Below are positions 1 through 7,334 of a stretch of DNA of 13,569 nucleotides, in pieces. Source of the DNA: an uncultured Bacillota bacterium. GTDB lineage: Bacteria; Bacillota; Clostridia; Oscillospirales; Oscillospiraceae. The DNA lies in assembly GCA_947383275.1 (NCBI GenBank), contig CANDCW010000068.1, positions 1 through 13,569 on the forward strand, given 5' to 3'. Position 1 is the stretch's first letter. Each line of letters begins with the position of its first letter. The translations under genes and the position numbers were made by a program. Under the pieces are notes generated by a model. That model made no database searches. It was not told the origin of the DNA and saw only the letters and a list, made by a program, of their open reading frames with translations.

Positions 1-527
1 ACAGCATCCTGCTGCGCATGGGTGTGGTGGGAGAGGCCATCCGGTTTATGGAGTCTACCCTGGGCGCCCGCACTCTGGTAGGGCTGATGAACTTCCTCAT
101 GTGGTTCGGAAACACCACCATTATGCTGATGGCGGCGATTATGGGCATCAACCCCTCCATCTTTGAGGCGGCGGAACTGGACGGCTGCACCCATCTCCAG
201 AAATTTTTCAAGATTACCCTGCCCCAGATCAAGCCCCTGCTGACCTACACCCTGATTACCTCCCTCATCGGCGGCCTGCAGATGTTCGACGTGCCCCAGA
301 TCCTCACCGGCGGCAAGGGCGCCCCTGACCGCACCACCATGACGCTGATTATGTACCTGAATAAACACCTCCAGGCCAAAAACTACGGCATCGCCGGCGC
401 GCTGTCCGTCTTCCTGTTTATCATCAGCGCCATTCTCTGCTGGTTCGTCTTTAAGATGAACACCGACTCCGACCCGGACGGCTCCAAGTCCGCGGCCAAG
501 CGCGCCAAGAAAGGGGGCAAAGCGTAA
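1..527 (+). CDS. Sugar ABC transporter permease, MalF/UgpA type (5'-truncated by window edge)
   Basis: This is the C-terminal part of an inner-membrane permease of a carbohydrate ABC importer (binding-protein-dependent transport family). The reading frame is open from base 3, so the ATG at 18 is internal and the true start lies before the window. Visible features are a membrane helix at about nt 75-150, then the cytoplasmic EAA loop that contacts the ATPase. That loop starts with Glu-Ala-Ala at nt 165-173 and continues with the conserved Gly and the Leu-Pro near nt 219-224. Two more helices follow, at about nt 240-300 and 385-450, and a short Lys/Ala-rich cytoplasmic tail. The stop codon overlaps the start of the next permease by one base (TAATG), which indicates translational coupling. 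Pairing with a MalG-like gene and a GH3 glycosidase points to oligosaccharide or glycoside uptake. The exact sugar cannot be read from the sequence. Confidence 0.93.
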   Translation, partial: SILLRMGVVGEAIRFMESTLGARTLVGLMNFLMWFGNTTIMLMAAIMGINPSIFEAAELDGCTHLQKFFKITLPQIKPLLTYTLITSLIGGLQMFDVPQILTGGKGAPDRTTMTLIMYLNKHLQAKNYGIAGALSVFLFIISAILCWFVFKMNTDSDPDGSKSAAKRAKKGGKA

Positions 528-1369
528 TGGAGAACAAAAAATCCAGCGGACGAACCATTCTGGCCCATGTGGTGCTGATTATTCTGGCGTTTCTGTGTCT
601 GTTCTTCTTCTACATCCTGATTGTCAACGCCACCCGCTCCCACGCGCAGCTCCAGCTGGGCTTCTCCGCCCTGCCCGGCTCCAGCCTGCTCACCAACTTC
701 AAAAGCGTCATCAACGACCCGGCTATCCCCATCCTGAAGGGCATCCAGAACAGTTTGATTGTCTCTGGCTGCTGCGCCGCCATCGTGACCTACTTCTCCG
801 CCCTGACGGCCTACGGCATCTACGCCTACGACTTCAAGCTGAAGCGCGCCGCCTTTACCTTTATCATGGCCATCCTGGTTATGCCCACTCAGGTGACCGC
901 GCTGGGCTTCCTGCGGCTGATCACCAACATGGGGCTGGACGACTCCCTGCTCCCCCTGATTATTCCCTCCATTGCCTCCCCTGCGGTGTTCTACTTCATG
1001 CACAGCTATATGCAGTCCTCCCTGCCCAAGGAGCTGATTGAGGCGGCCCGGATTGACGGCTCTCGGGAGTTCGGCACCTTCAACCGCATTGTCCTGCCTA
1101 TTATGAAGCCCGCCATTGCGGTGCAGGCCATCTTCACCTTCGTAGGCTCTTGGAACAACTACTTTATTCCCGCCCTGGTGATTACCTCCAAGAGCAAGCA
1201 GACCCTGCCCATCATGATCGCCACCCTCCGGGGCGCGGACTACATGAACTTCGATATGGGCAAAATTTACATGATGATTACCATCGCCATTGTGCCTATC
1301 ATTGTTATTTACCTGCTTTTGTCCAAGTTTATCGTGGAGGGCGTCACCCTGGGCGGCGTCAAGGAATAA
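527..1369 (+). CDS. Sugar ABC transporter permease, MalG/UgpE type
   Basis: This is the second permease subunit of the carbohydrate importer, 280 aa, the usual length for MalG-like proteins. It begins with a short charged cytoplasmic N-terminus and a first helix at about residues 11-33. Further helices lie near 74-100, 107-130, 140-162, 197-218 and 246-268. The EAA loop runs over about residues 171-191, with Glu172-Ala173-Ala174, Gly178 and Leu190-Pro191. The C-terminus (EGVTLGGVKE) matches the conserved Gly-rich end of this subfamily. The ATG is embedded in the TAATG junction with the upstream permease, so the two subunits should be made at matching levels. An intrinsic terminator follows directly and a GH3 glycosidase comes next. 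No binding protein or ATPase is visible; Firmicutes sugar importers often share a distant MsmX-type ATPase. Confidence 0.95.
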   Translation: MENKKSSGRTILAHVVLIILAFLCLFFFYILIVNATRSHAQLQLGFSALPGSSLLTNFKSVINDPAIPILKGIQNSLIVSGCCAAIVTYFSALTAYGIYAYDFKLKRAAFTFIMAILVMPTQVTALGFLRLITNMGLDDSLLPLIIPSIASPAVFYFMHSYMQSSLPKELIEAARIDGSREFGTFNRIVLPIMKPAIAVQAIFTFVGSWNNYFIPALVITSKSKQTLPIMIATLRGADYMNFDMGKIYMMITIAIVPIIVIYLLLSKFIVEGVTLGGVKE

Positions 1370-1375
1370 ATCAGA

Positions 1376-1403
1376 AAGCGCCGTCGGCCGACGGCGCTTT
1401 TTT
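1376..1403 (+). terminator. Intrinsic terminator/attenuator between permease and GH3 gene
   Basis: A perfect GC-rich inverted repeat (AAGCGCCGTC, GGCC loop, GACGGCGCTT) is followed by an uninterrupted run of six T (1398-1403). It begins 7 bases after the permease stop. The ribosome-binding site of the next gene starts two bases after the T run. With no promoter visible between the hairpin and the GH3 gene, it probably works as a partial terminator that lowers GH3 expression relative to the transporter. Confidence 0.85.
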
Positions 1404-1404
1404 C

Positions 1405-1411
1405 AAGGAGG
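1405..1411 (+). promoter_or_regulatory. Ribosome-binding site fixing the GH3 start
   Basis: AAGGAGG lies 7 bases before the ATG at 1419. It selects this ATG over the upstream in-frame ATG at 1290, which would lie inside the permease gene and read through the terminator hairpin. Confidence 0.85.
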
Positions 1412-1418
1412 AATTCTT

Positions 1419-3830
1419 ATGGAAAAATGGATTCGCGCCCGTTATCAGCCCAATCTGCCCCTGGAAGGCGACCGCCGTGTGACAGCCAGTCCGGAGCACA
1501 TCTCCCTGTCCCGGCAGGCCGCGCAGGAGGGGGCGGTGCTGCTGAAAAACAACGGAAATCTGCTCCCTCTGGCTCCCGATACCCGGGTGGCCCTGTTCGG
1601 CAAGGGCAGCTTCGACTATGTGAAGGGCGGCGGCGGCAGCGGGGATGTGACCGTGGCCTATGTGAAAAATCTGTATGACGGCCTGAAAGAAGAGGGCGTA
1701 TCCCTCTATGAGCCCCTGTCCGATTTTTACCGGGACTACGTGGAGAAGCGGTATGAGGCAGGGGACGTCCCCGGCCTGATGGCCGAGCCGGCGCTGCCCC
1801 AGAGTCTGGTGGAGTCCGCAAAAAAGGACGCGGATATAGCGGTGATTGTCCTCAGCCGCTTCTCCGGAGAGGGCTGGGACCGGGAGCCGGTCTTTTATCA
1901 GGAGCCGGACTACCCCTGGCCCGACGAGCTGAATATGCCCCGAAGGGCCAAAGACATCTTTCCCAGAGGGGACTACTACCTCACCGAGGAAGAGCGCCGC
2001 ATGACGCGGCAGGTCCGCGCCGCCTTTGACAAGGTGGCGGTGGTGCTCAATGCGGGCGGTGTGGTGGACGTATCCTGGTTCTGTGAGGACGACCGCATTT
2101 CCTCCGCTTTGCTGGCCTGGCAGGGGGGGATGGAGGGGGGCGCGGCTATCGCCGCTCTGCTCACCGGAAAGGCCAATCCCTGCGGCAAGCTGCCCGATAC
2201 CTTTGCCCAGGACCTGTCCGACTACCCCTCCACAGCCCACTTTCATGACTCCCCCCACTATGTGGAGTACAGCGAGGATATCTATGTGGGCTACCGGTAC
2301 TTTGAGACGCTGCCAAGGGCTGCGGAGCGGGTGTGTTACCCCTTTGGCTACGGCCTGTCCTACACCAGCTTTGCCCTGGAGACGGCGCGGGCCGGGGCGG
2401 AGAACGGCAAAATCAGGGTGGCCGTCCGGGTGGCCAACACTGGGAACTGCCCAGGCAAAGAGGTGGTCCAGCTCTATTACTCCGCCCCCTGGGGACTGCT
2501 GCAAAAGCCCGCCCGGTGCCTGGGCGCGTTTCAAAAGACCAGGCTGCTGGAGCCGGGGGAACGTGAGACAGTGGAGCTGTCCTTTGCCATCGCCGATATG
2601 GCCAGCTTCGATGACTTGGGGAAGATCGCCCCCTCCGCCTGGGTGCTGGAGAAAGGGCGGTATACTCTGTATGCGGGGACCTCTGTGCGGGAGGCTGTGG
2701 AGCTGGACTGGGCCTGGGAGCAGAAAGAGACTGAGGTGATCCGTCTATGTGGGGATGTCTTGGCTCCTTCCCATCTGGCTGAACGCCTGTTGGCGGATGG
2801 AAGCTATGAAAAGCTGCCCGCCGCCCCGGCGGTGGACACCAATGCTAACCTGTTCCAGCCCCTCACTGCGGCTCAGTTGGAGGCGGTGGCCCCCGCCACG
2901 CCGGGGCGGGGACGCTGGACGCTGACCCAGCCCTATGCGGATGGGGTACAGCTCCTGTCCGATGTGGCGGAGGGAAAGCTGAGTCTGGATGACTTTATAG
3001 ACCAGCTCAGCGACAGCGGCCTCATTCACCTGCTGGGCGGACAGCCCAACGTGGGAGTGTCCAACACCTTTGGACTGGGCAATCTCCCGGAGTACGGCGT
3101 GCCAAACCTCACTACCGCTGACGGCCCCGCCGGTCTGCGCGTCCAGCCCGAGGTGGGTATCTGCACCACCGCCTGGCCCTGCGCCACTCTGCTGGCCGCC
3201 ACTTGGGACGGGGAGTTGGTCTGTAAAGTTGGTGCGGCCGGGGCTGCGGAGGTGAAGGAAAACAACATCTCGGTCTGGCTGGCCCCGGCGGTGAATATCC
3301 ATAGAAATCCCCTGTGCGGCAGGAATTTTGAGTATTACTCCGAGGACCCGCTGCTTACCGGCAGGCTGGCCGGGGCCATGGTGCGGGGCATCCAGTCTCA
3401 AAATATTGCAGCCACCGTGAAGCACTTCGCCTGCAACAACAAGGAGACCAACCGGAAATACAGCGACTCCCGCCTGTCCCGGCGGGCTTTGCGGGAGATT
3501 TATCTGCGGGCCTTTGAAATCATTGTTCGGGAAGAACAGCCCTGGGCTATTATGAGTTCTTACAATGTCATTAACGGCCGCCGGGCCTCGGAGAGCCGGG
3601 AACTGCTGACCACCATCCTGCGGGGCGAGTGGGGCTATGCCGGTCTGGTAATGTCTGACTGGTGGACCCGTGGGGAGCACTACAAGGAGATCCTGGCCGG
3701 CAACGACCTGAAAATGGCCAATGGCTACCCGGAGCGGGTGGAGGAGGCTATGAAACTGGGGGCGGTCAACCGGAGCGACTTGAAGAGCTGTGCTAGAAGG
3801 GTGCTGGAGCTTATTTTGGAAATTGATTGA
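1419..3830 (+). CDS. GH3 family beta-glycosidase with reversed domain order (cytoplasmic)
   Basis: This 803 aa retaining exo-glycosidase (beta-glucosidase-like) is predicted to cleave non-reducing-end sugars from imported glycosides. The domain order is inverted relative to most GH3 enzymes. The alpha/beta-sandwich domain normally found second comes first (about residues 25-320), with probable acid/base Glu151 in the SGEGWDRE motif. A fibronectin III-like domain follows (about 330-430), then a linker, then the TIM-barrel domain (about 540-800). The barrel carries the KHF motif at 668-670, the Asn-Ile-His-Arg-Asn-Pro stretch near 626-631, and probable nucleophile Asp747 in VMSDWW. The same order is known in ruminal beta-glucosidases of Ruminococcus albus and Butyrivibrio fibrisolvens. 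There is no signal peptide, so it should act in the cytosol on sugars brought in by the upstream permeases. Beta-xylosidase or N-acetylglucosaminidase activity is possible. The 3' end overlaps a convergent gene remnant by 20 bases. Confidence 0.93.
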   Translation: MEKWIRARYQPNLPLEGDRRVTASPEHISLSRQAAQEGAVLLKNNGNLLPLAPDTRVALFGKGSFDYVKGGGGSGDVTVAYVKNLYDGLKEEGVSLYEPLSDFYRDYVEKRYEAGDVPGLMAEPALPQSLVESAKKDADIAVIVLSRFSGEGWDREPVFYQEPDYPWPDELNMPRRAKDIFPRGDYYLTEEERRMTRQVRAAFDKVAVVLNAGGVVDVSWFCEDDRISSALLAWQGGMEGGAAIAALLTGKANPCGKLPDTFAQDLSDYPSTAHFHDSPHYVEYSEDIYVGYRYFETLPRAAERVCYPFGYGLSYTSFALETARAGAENGKIRVAVRVANTGNCPGKEVVQLYYSAPWGLLQKPARCLGAFQKTRLLEPGERETVELSFAIADMASFDDLGKIAPSAWVLEKGRYTLYAGTSVREAVELDWAWEQKETEVIRLCGDVLAPSHLAERLLADGSYEKLPAAPAVDTNANLFQPLTAAQLEAVAPATPGRGRWTLTQPYADGVQLLSDVAEGKLSLDDFIDQLSDSGLIHLLGGQPNVGVSNTFGLGNLPEYGVPNLTTADGPAGLRVQPEVGICTTAWPCATLLAATWDGELVCKVGAAGAAEVKENNISVWLAPAVNIHRNPLCGRNFEYYSEDPLLTGRLAGAMVRGIQSQNIAATVKHFACNNKETNRKYSDSRLSRRALREIYLRAFEIIVREEQPWAIMSSYNVINGRRASESRELLTTILRGEWGYAGLVMSDWWTRGEHYKEILAGNDLKMANGYPERVEEAMKLGAVNRSDLKSCARRVLELILEID

Positions 3831-4246
3831 CTTCTTTTTGGATACCGAAGTCCAATTCATTTACCCCGTTGTCCTTTTGGGTCTGGTTAATCAGGCGGAT
3901 CATCTCCTGCCGTATCTCCGGGTTGTTCGTCAGGCCAGCACTGTCGCTGCTGTCGGGGGCTTCTGGCACGGAGGGGGGCAGCGGGAATCGTATCAAGCAA
4001 CATCATATCTTTTAAGTGGTTAACGCTTTGCTCTACGGCCTCCCCCTGGGGGGTACGCTCCACGTCGCTCCCCGTCAAAAGGCCGTTCTGCGCGGCCACG
4101 GTATAGGAGGGGACGTACCAGGGAGAAGCGGGGCCGGTATAGCTGGCTAACTGCTCCGGGAAAAAGGCGATGACCAGCATATTGTGATCCCCCTCCCGTA
4201 CCCAAGCCATAATCTTCTGAAAGGCTGGTCGTGTGGAAAGAGAAAC
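3811..4246 (-). pseudogene. Frameshifted, 5'-truncated remnant of an unrecognised protein gene
   Basis: Two minus-strand frames join into one plausible protein C-terminus. The first runs from about 4246 down to about 3975 (for example AFFPEQLASYTG, SPWYVPSYTVAAQNGLLTG, HLKDMMLLDTIPAAP). The second runs from about 3975 to the TAA at 3811-3813 (EAPDSSDSAGLTNNPEIRQE, ending EVNQFPK). They meet at a run of six C (minus strand) at about 3972-3977; removing one C restores a continuous frame reading IPAAPSVPEAP. No start codon or ribosome-binding site precedes it. Its 5' end runs straight into the terminator of the upstream esterase gene, so the N-terminus is missing. I do not recognise the family. 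A sequencing error in the homopolymer could explain the frameshift but not the missing 5' end. Apart from this remnant and the terminator, I see nothing in 3831-4299. Confidence 0.6.
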
Positions 4247-4278
4247 AGCCCCCGGCACGGCGGAGGCCGTACCGGGGG
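4235..4278 (-). terminator. Intrinsic terminator of the secreted esterase gene
   Basis: In the minus-strand RNA a 13-bp stem (CCCCCGGUACGGC with GCCGUGCCGGGGG, one G-U wobble) closes a CUCC loop and is followed by a U-rich tail (CTGTTTCTCTTT). On the plus strand the wobble would be an A-C mismatch and there is no T tract. The hairpin therefore serves the minus-strand gene and does not terminate GH3 transcription. Confidence 0.85.
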
Positions 4279-4299
4279 AAAATCAATTGGATGTTCCGA

Positions 4300-6444
4300 T
4301 TACTGGATGGGGGCGCCGTCGTAGCTGCGGACGCCGGAGGCGGGATCCAGAGTGAAGTGGCTGAACCACTCGTCCCAGATCAGCTGGTTCTCGGCGGGCA
4401 GGTTGACATGGTCCTTGCCCTGGACCCAGATGTAGCGGAAGAGGGGCTGGCCGGCCTCGTTCTTCCACACAAAGTTGTTCCAGCGGCCGGAGGTGGAGCT
4501 CTCGCTGGCCCCGGACTTGCGGACCTCGGCCACGTTCTCCTCAGTGGCAAAGCCGTTGCGGATCAGCCACATGTCCACGGCGTTGGTGGTCATGGTGCCG
4601 TCCTTCTGGAGGTCGTAGCTCCACATGTCGTACTCGGCCATGGTGTGGAGCATGGGGACAATCTGTGTGCCGGTAGTCTCGCGGGCCATCAGGGGGCCGG
4701 AAGTGGCGCCCATGGCGGCAAAGCGGTGGGATACGTCGGTGCTGCCCAGGTAGTGGGTCATCATGCAGCCCATGGAGTGGCCGGTGCAATAGATACGGCT
4801 CTCGTCAACCTGGCTGTAGTTGGCGGCCAGGTGGTCCAGAAGGTCGTTGGCGTACACGGCATCAGTGAGCTTCAGGGCGGGATTTTCCACCTGCCACAGG
4901 GCGCGGTAGGCGGTGGGGTTGGCTTCACCGCCGCCCAGGGTTCCGGGCACGGGCACCAGGGTGGACTCGGGGAAGACCAGCATAATACCCTTTTCATCGG
5001 CGATGTTGTACCACAGGGTGTTTTCAAAGTAGTTGCGCATGGAGGTGGACGCGCCGTGATAGGCGACCACTACGGGCAGCTTGGCGCTGCCGCGGTAAGC
5101 CGCGGGGATGTAGACCAGGTACTGCCGGTCGATGCCCTGGGAATCGGTAAAGCTCCGGACCTCCACGCCCAGCTTGTCGTAGTCCACCTTCCAGGAAATG
5201 GCGTTGGACAGCACGCCGCCGCCGTAGCGGTAGAACTGGCCCATGAAGTCCCAGATCATGTCGGTGGTGGCGGGAGCGGCGTAGTCGTAGGTCTGGGCGT
5301 CGCTGCGGACGGCGGCGTCCAGCACGGCCTTGCCCTCGGGGGCGAAGCGGGCCACAGCGTTGGCGTCATTGGCGGCGCCCTGCCAGTAGGCGAGCACGTC
5401 CTGGGACTGGGCGCCCACCAGCTTTACGGGGACGGGGACCTCCTTGCGGGTGACGTTGTAGGTCTTGGTGTCGGTGTTGAAGGAGACAGCCCCGTTGGAG
5501 GCCAGGTAGGCGCTGTCAAGATTGCTGGCGTCCAGGAAGACCGCGCCGGCGACGGCGAGGGGGTTTTCCATGGCGTACTTCTGCAGGTCGGAGCCGATCT
5601 CGCCATAACCCACCAGATAGAGGCTGGGGCCGGGCTGGAGCCACTTGCCGGCCCGCTGGGCGGAAATGGCGGCGTTGATATAGGACTGCTCGGCCTCAGG
5701 GGTGCCCCAAGCGCCGTTGGCGGGCTCCATCACGAACAGGCACAGGCCCTCGGCGTCAGCCTTGGCCATCCAGCCGCTATTCTGCATAAAGGACACGGCG
5801 TCCTGGCCGGCGGGGGCATTCATTACAACAAACATAGTGCCCTGGGGGGTGCCCTGAGGGACGTAGAGCTTGGCGGTGCGGGCGGCGCCGTCCACATTGA
5901 CGTCCATTTCCAGCAGGCCCTGCCACAGCATGGGCATCACGTTGTCTTTGGAGGCGTACTTGGCGGACTGCTGCTGCATCAGGGCATCCAGTTCGGAGTA
6001 GACCAAAGCGGGTAGCTTTTCAACCGGGACGGAGGGCGTCTCGGGTTCGACGGGGACCTCGGGCGCAGCGGGGCTGGTGAGGGCGGCGGTTTCACCGGCG
6101 GCGTTCCAGTCCAGTCCATAGCCGAAAAACTCGGCGACATAGCGCAGGGGGACATATCCGTCCACGGCCTGGGTGTCCATGACCGCGCCATCGGCCTGGA
6201 AGGACAGGGTCTTGCCGTCCTTTTCCAGGGTGACGGAGCCCTCCTGGCGGGTAACGGTCATGCCCATGGCCTCGGCCATCGTGTCAGGGATCTGGGTGCG
6301 GTCCTGACCGTCCACATAGGCGCCGCTGCCCAGGCTGCTGCCGTCCAGCGTGACGGTGGGGGCGGCAAAAGCGGTGGCGGCCATAGCCAGCACTGTGCAG
6401 GCGCTCAGGGCCAGAGCCAGGGTCTTTTTCAGGGTCTTTTTCAT
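4300..6444 (-). CDS. Secreted stalk-domain PHB depolymerase/feruloyl-esterase-like hydrolase
   Basis: This 714 aa exported protein starts with a Sec signal peptide (Lys-rich start, hydrophobic core, likely cleavage after AFA at residue 27). A copper-amine-oxidase-N-type stalk domain follows (about 28-122, with YVPLRYVAEFFGYGLDW), then a Pro/Glu/Val-rich linker (125-143). A first alpha/beta-hydrolase-like region spans about 165-390. Its nucleophile-elbow position reads VGYGEIG (278-284), so the serine is absent. The C-terminal hydrolase domain (about 425-700) looks intact: oxyanion-side His463-Gly464, nucleophile Ser557 in GHSMG, probable acid Asp606 (in the position of the HGxxD motif), and His679 in GKDHVN. 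The family is that of LpqC/PHB-depolymerase-like esterases, which cleave esters including feruloyl or acetyl groups on plant polysaccharides; the substrate here is unknown. AAGGAGGA at 6451-6458 supports the ATG. The gene has its own promoter and terminator. Confidence 0.88.
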   Translation of the reverse strand: MKKTLKKTLALALSACTVLAMAATAFAAPTVTLDGSSLGSGAYVDGQDRTQIPDTMAEAMGMTVTRQEGSVTLEKDGKTLSFQADGAVMDTQAVDGYVPLRYVAEFFGYGLDWNAAGETAALTSPAAPEVPVEPETPSVPVEKLPALVYSELDALMQQQSAKYASKDNVMPMLWQGLLEMDVNVDGAARTAKLYVPQGTPQGTMFVVMNAPAGQDAVSFMQNSGWMAKADAEGLCLFVMEPANGAWGTPEAEQSYINAAISAQRAGKWLQPGPSLYLVGYGEIGSDLQKYAMENPLAVAGAVFLDASNLDSAYLASNGAVSFNTDTKTYNVTRKEVPVPVKLVGAQSQDVLAYWQGAANDANAVARFAPEGKAVLDAAVRSDAQTYDYAAPATTDMIWDFMGQFYRYGGGVLSNAISWKVDYDKLGVEVRSFTDSQGIDRQYLVYIPAAYRGSAKLPVVVAYHGASTSMRNYFENTLWYNIADEKGIMLVFPESTLVPVPGTLGGGEANPTAYRALWQVENPALKLTDAVYANDLLDHLAANYSQVDESRIYCTGHSMGCMMTHYLGSTDVSHRFAAMGATSGPLMARETTGTQIVPMLHTMAEYDMWSYDLQKDGTMTTNAVDMWLIRNGFATEENVAEVRKSGASESSTSGRWNNFVWKNEAGQPLFRYIWVQGKDHVNLPAENQLIWDEWFSHFTLDPASGVRSYDGAPIQ

Positions 6445-6450
6445 CTAATT

Positions 6451-6458
6451 TCCTCCTT
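6451..6458 (-). promoter_or_regulatory. Ribosome-binding site of the esterase gene
   Basis: AAGGAGGA on the minus strand lies 6 bases before the ATG at 6444. It is a near-perfect anti-16S match and supports that start together with the signal peptide beginning MKKTLKK. Confidence 0.8.
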
Positions 6459-6548
6459 GACAGAGATTTAGTGTTCTGAAAGACGCCGGAAACAGCCGAG
6501 ATGGGAATTTTTAGCAAAATCCACGAACTTTCAGGTCGATATTTCTAT

Positions 6549-6576
6549 TTTATAACAAAGTTGCACCATATTCCAA
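6549..6576 (-). promoter_or_regulatory. Sigma-A-type promoter of the esterase gene
   Basis: On the minus strand a -35 TTGGAA (6571-6576) and a -10 TATAAA (6549-6554) are separated by 16 bp in a strongly AT-rich stretch that stands out from the GC-rich surroundings. Transcription would start near 6540, leaving a leader of about 95 nt with no clear riboswitch fold by eye. Confidence 0.6.
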
Positions 6577-6616
6577 CATATTTTTTTCATGAATTCATCT
6601 GATTTGGGCATAAAGC

Positions 6617-6645
6617 GTCCCCGGCTGGAGGATACAGCCGGGGAC
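6617..6645 (-). terminator. Probable terminator downstream of signal peptidase gene
   Basis: An 11-bp perfect stem (GTCCCCGGCTG / CAGCCGGGGAC) with a 7-base loop begins 9 bases past the lepB stop. The minus-strand tail is only GCTTTATG, a weak U tract, so termination may be incomplete. Some lepB transcripts could continue into the esterase gene. Confidence 0.6.
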
Positions 6646-6653
6646 AGGCTTGC

Positions 6654-7262
6654 TTATATGGCGCCGAAGCGGTCCATTGGCCACAAGGCCAGTACGGCTT
6701 TGCCCATGATATAGCCGGTGTCGATGGGGCCCAGCTGGACATCCCGGCTGTCGGTAGAGTTGTTGCGGTTGTCCCCCATGACAAAGACGGAACCCTCGGG
6801 GACCTCCCAGTGGATCTGCTGCATGGTGGGGGCGAAAGGCGGGTACATCGCCTCCTTGATATAGGGCTCGTCCAGCAGGCGGCCGTCCACGTAGACGCAG
6901 CCGCTGCCGTAATCGATGTCCACGCTCTGTCCGCCGGTCGCGATAACCCGTTTGATGATGGCCCGGGGCTCAGGCCAGCCCGGCAGCAGGACGGGAGTCT
7001 TGTTCAGCACCACGATGTCCCCCTGTTCCGGGGTGTAGCCCAGCGACCAGAGCAAAATGATTTCCCCGTGTTCCAGGGTGTTGTCCATGGAGGGGCCGTC
7101 CACCCGGGTGAGCCGGGCCACGCAGTTGAACAGCACCACAGCCGCCACCACGCAGCCTAGGAACAGCTGAATCCACTCGTAGATCTCCGCGCCTGGGCGG
7201 CGGGGCGTTTCTTGCCCTTCAATTTCCTGCCCCGGCTGGGACGGCTGGTTGTATTCGTCCAT
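6654..7262 (-). CDS. lepB: Type I signal peptidase
   Basis: This membrane-anchored serine protease removes signal peptides from secreted proteins. At 202 aa it is the usual size for Gram-positive SipS-like enzymes. A charged, Pro/Gln-rich cytoplasmic N-terminus (about 1-27) precedes a single membrane helix (about 29-49). The catalytic Ser58 lies in VDGPSMDNTL and the general-base Lys104 in AIIKRVIATGG. The box E motif VMGDNRNNSTDSR spans 161-173. All catalytic features are present. It lies 72 bp downstream of the YhaN-like ATPase gene on the same strand, but a near-consensus promoter in that gap suggests it is transcribed on its own. The ribosome-binding site is weak (GAGG at 7270-7273, 7 bases before the ATG). 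The secreted esterase encoded next to it is a predicted substrate. Confidence 0.95.
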   Translation of the reverse strand: MDEYNQPSQPGQEIEGQETPRRPGAEIYEWIQLFLGCVVAAVVLFNCVARLTRVDGPSMDNTLEHGEIILLWSLGYTPEQGDIVVLNKTPVLLPGWPEPRAIIKRVIATGGQSVDIDYGSGCVYVDGRLLDEPYIKEAMYPPFAPTMQQIHWEVPEGSVFVMGDNRNNSTDSRDVQLGPIDTGYIMGKAVLALWPMDRFGAI

Positions 7263-7295
7263 TGCGGTACCTCGTTTCCATAGGTTATGGCTGCT

Positions 7296-7324
7296 ATTAT
7301 AACCGGTTTGGGAGAAGATTGCAA
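7296..7324 (-). promoter_or_regulatory. Near-consensus promoter of lepB
   Basis: The minus-strand -35 TTGCAA (7319-7324) and -10 TATAAT (7296-7301) are separated by exactly 17 bp in the gap between the YhaN-like gene and lepB. Transcription would begin near 7289, giving a leader of about 27 nt. This argues that lepB expression is at least partly independent of the upstream operon. Confidence 0.75.
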
Positions 7325-7334
7325 CGCTTCCCCC

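Noticed and set aside
1290..1418. N-terminal extension of the GH3 protein from the ATG at 1290
   Set aside because: It would lie inside the permease gene in another frame and translate through the terminator hairpin. The ATG at 1419 has an ideal ribosome-binding site.
1371..2534. Minus-strand open frame (387 aa) antisense to the GH3 gene
   Set aside because: No motif, no ribosome-binding site, and the composition expected of a GC-rich shadow frame.
4249..4278. Plus-strand terminator for the GH3 transcript
   Set aside because: On the plus strand the stem has an A-C mismatch and is followed by GGGGAAAATC rather than a T tract. No other terminator was seen downstream of GH3.
4231..6015. Long plus-strand open frame (594 aa) antisense to the esterase gene
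   Set aside because: It is very Gly/Val/His-rich with no recognisable motif. It mirrors the GC-rich codon pattern of the esterase, which has a signal peptide, catalytic motifs, promoter and terminator.
6445..6540. Riboswitch in the esterase leader
   Set aside because: The roughly 95-nt leader shows no recognisable conserved riboswitch core or strong multi-stem fold by eye.
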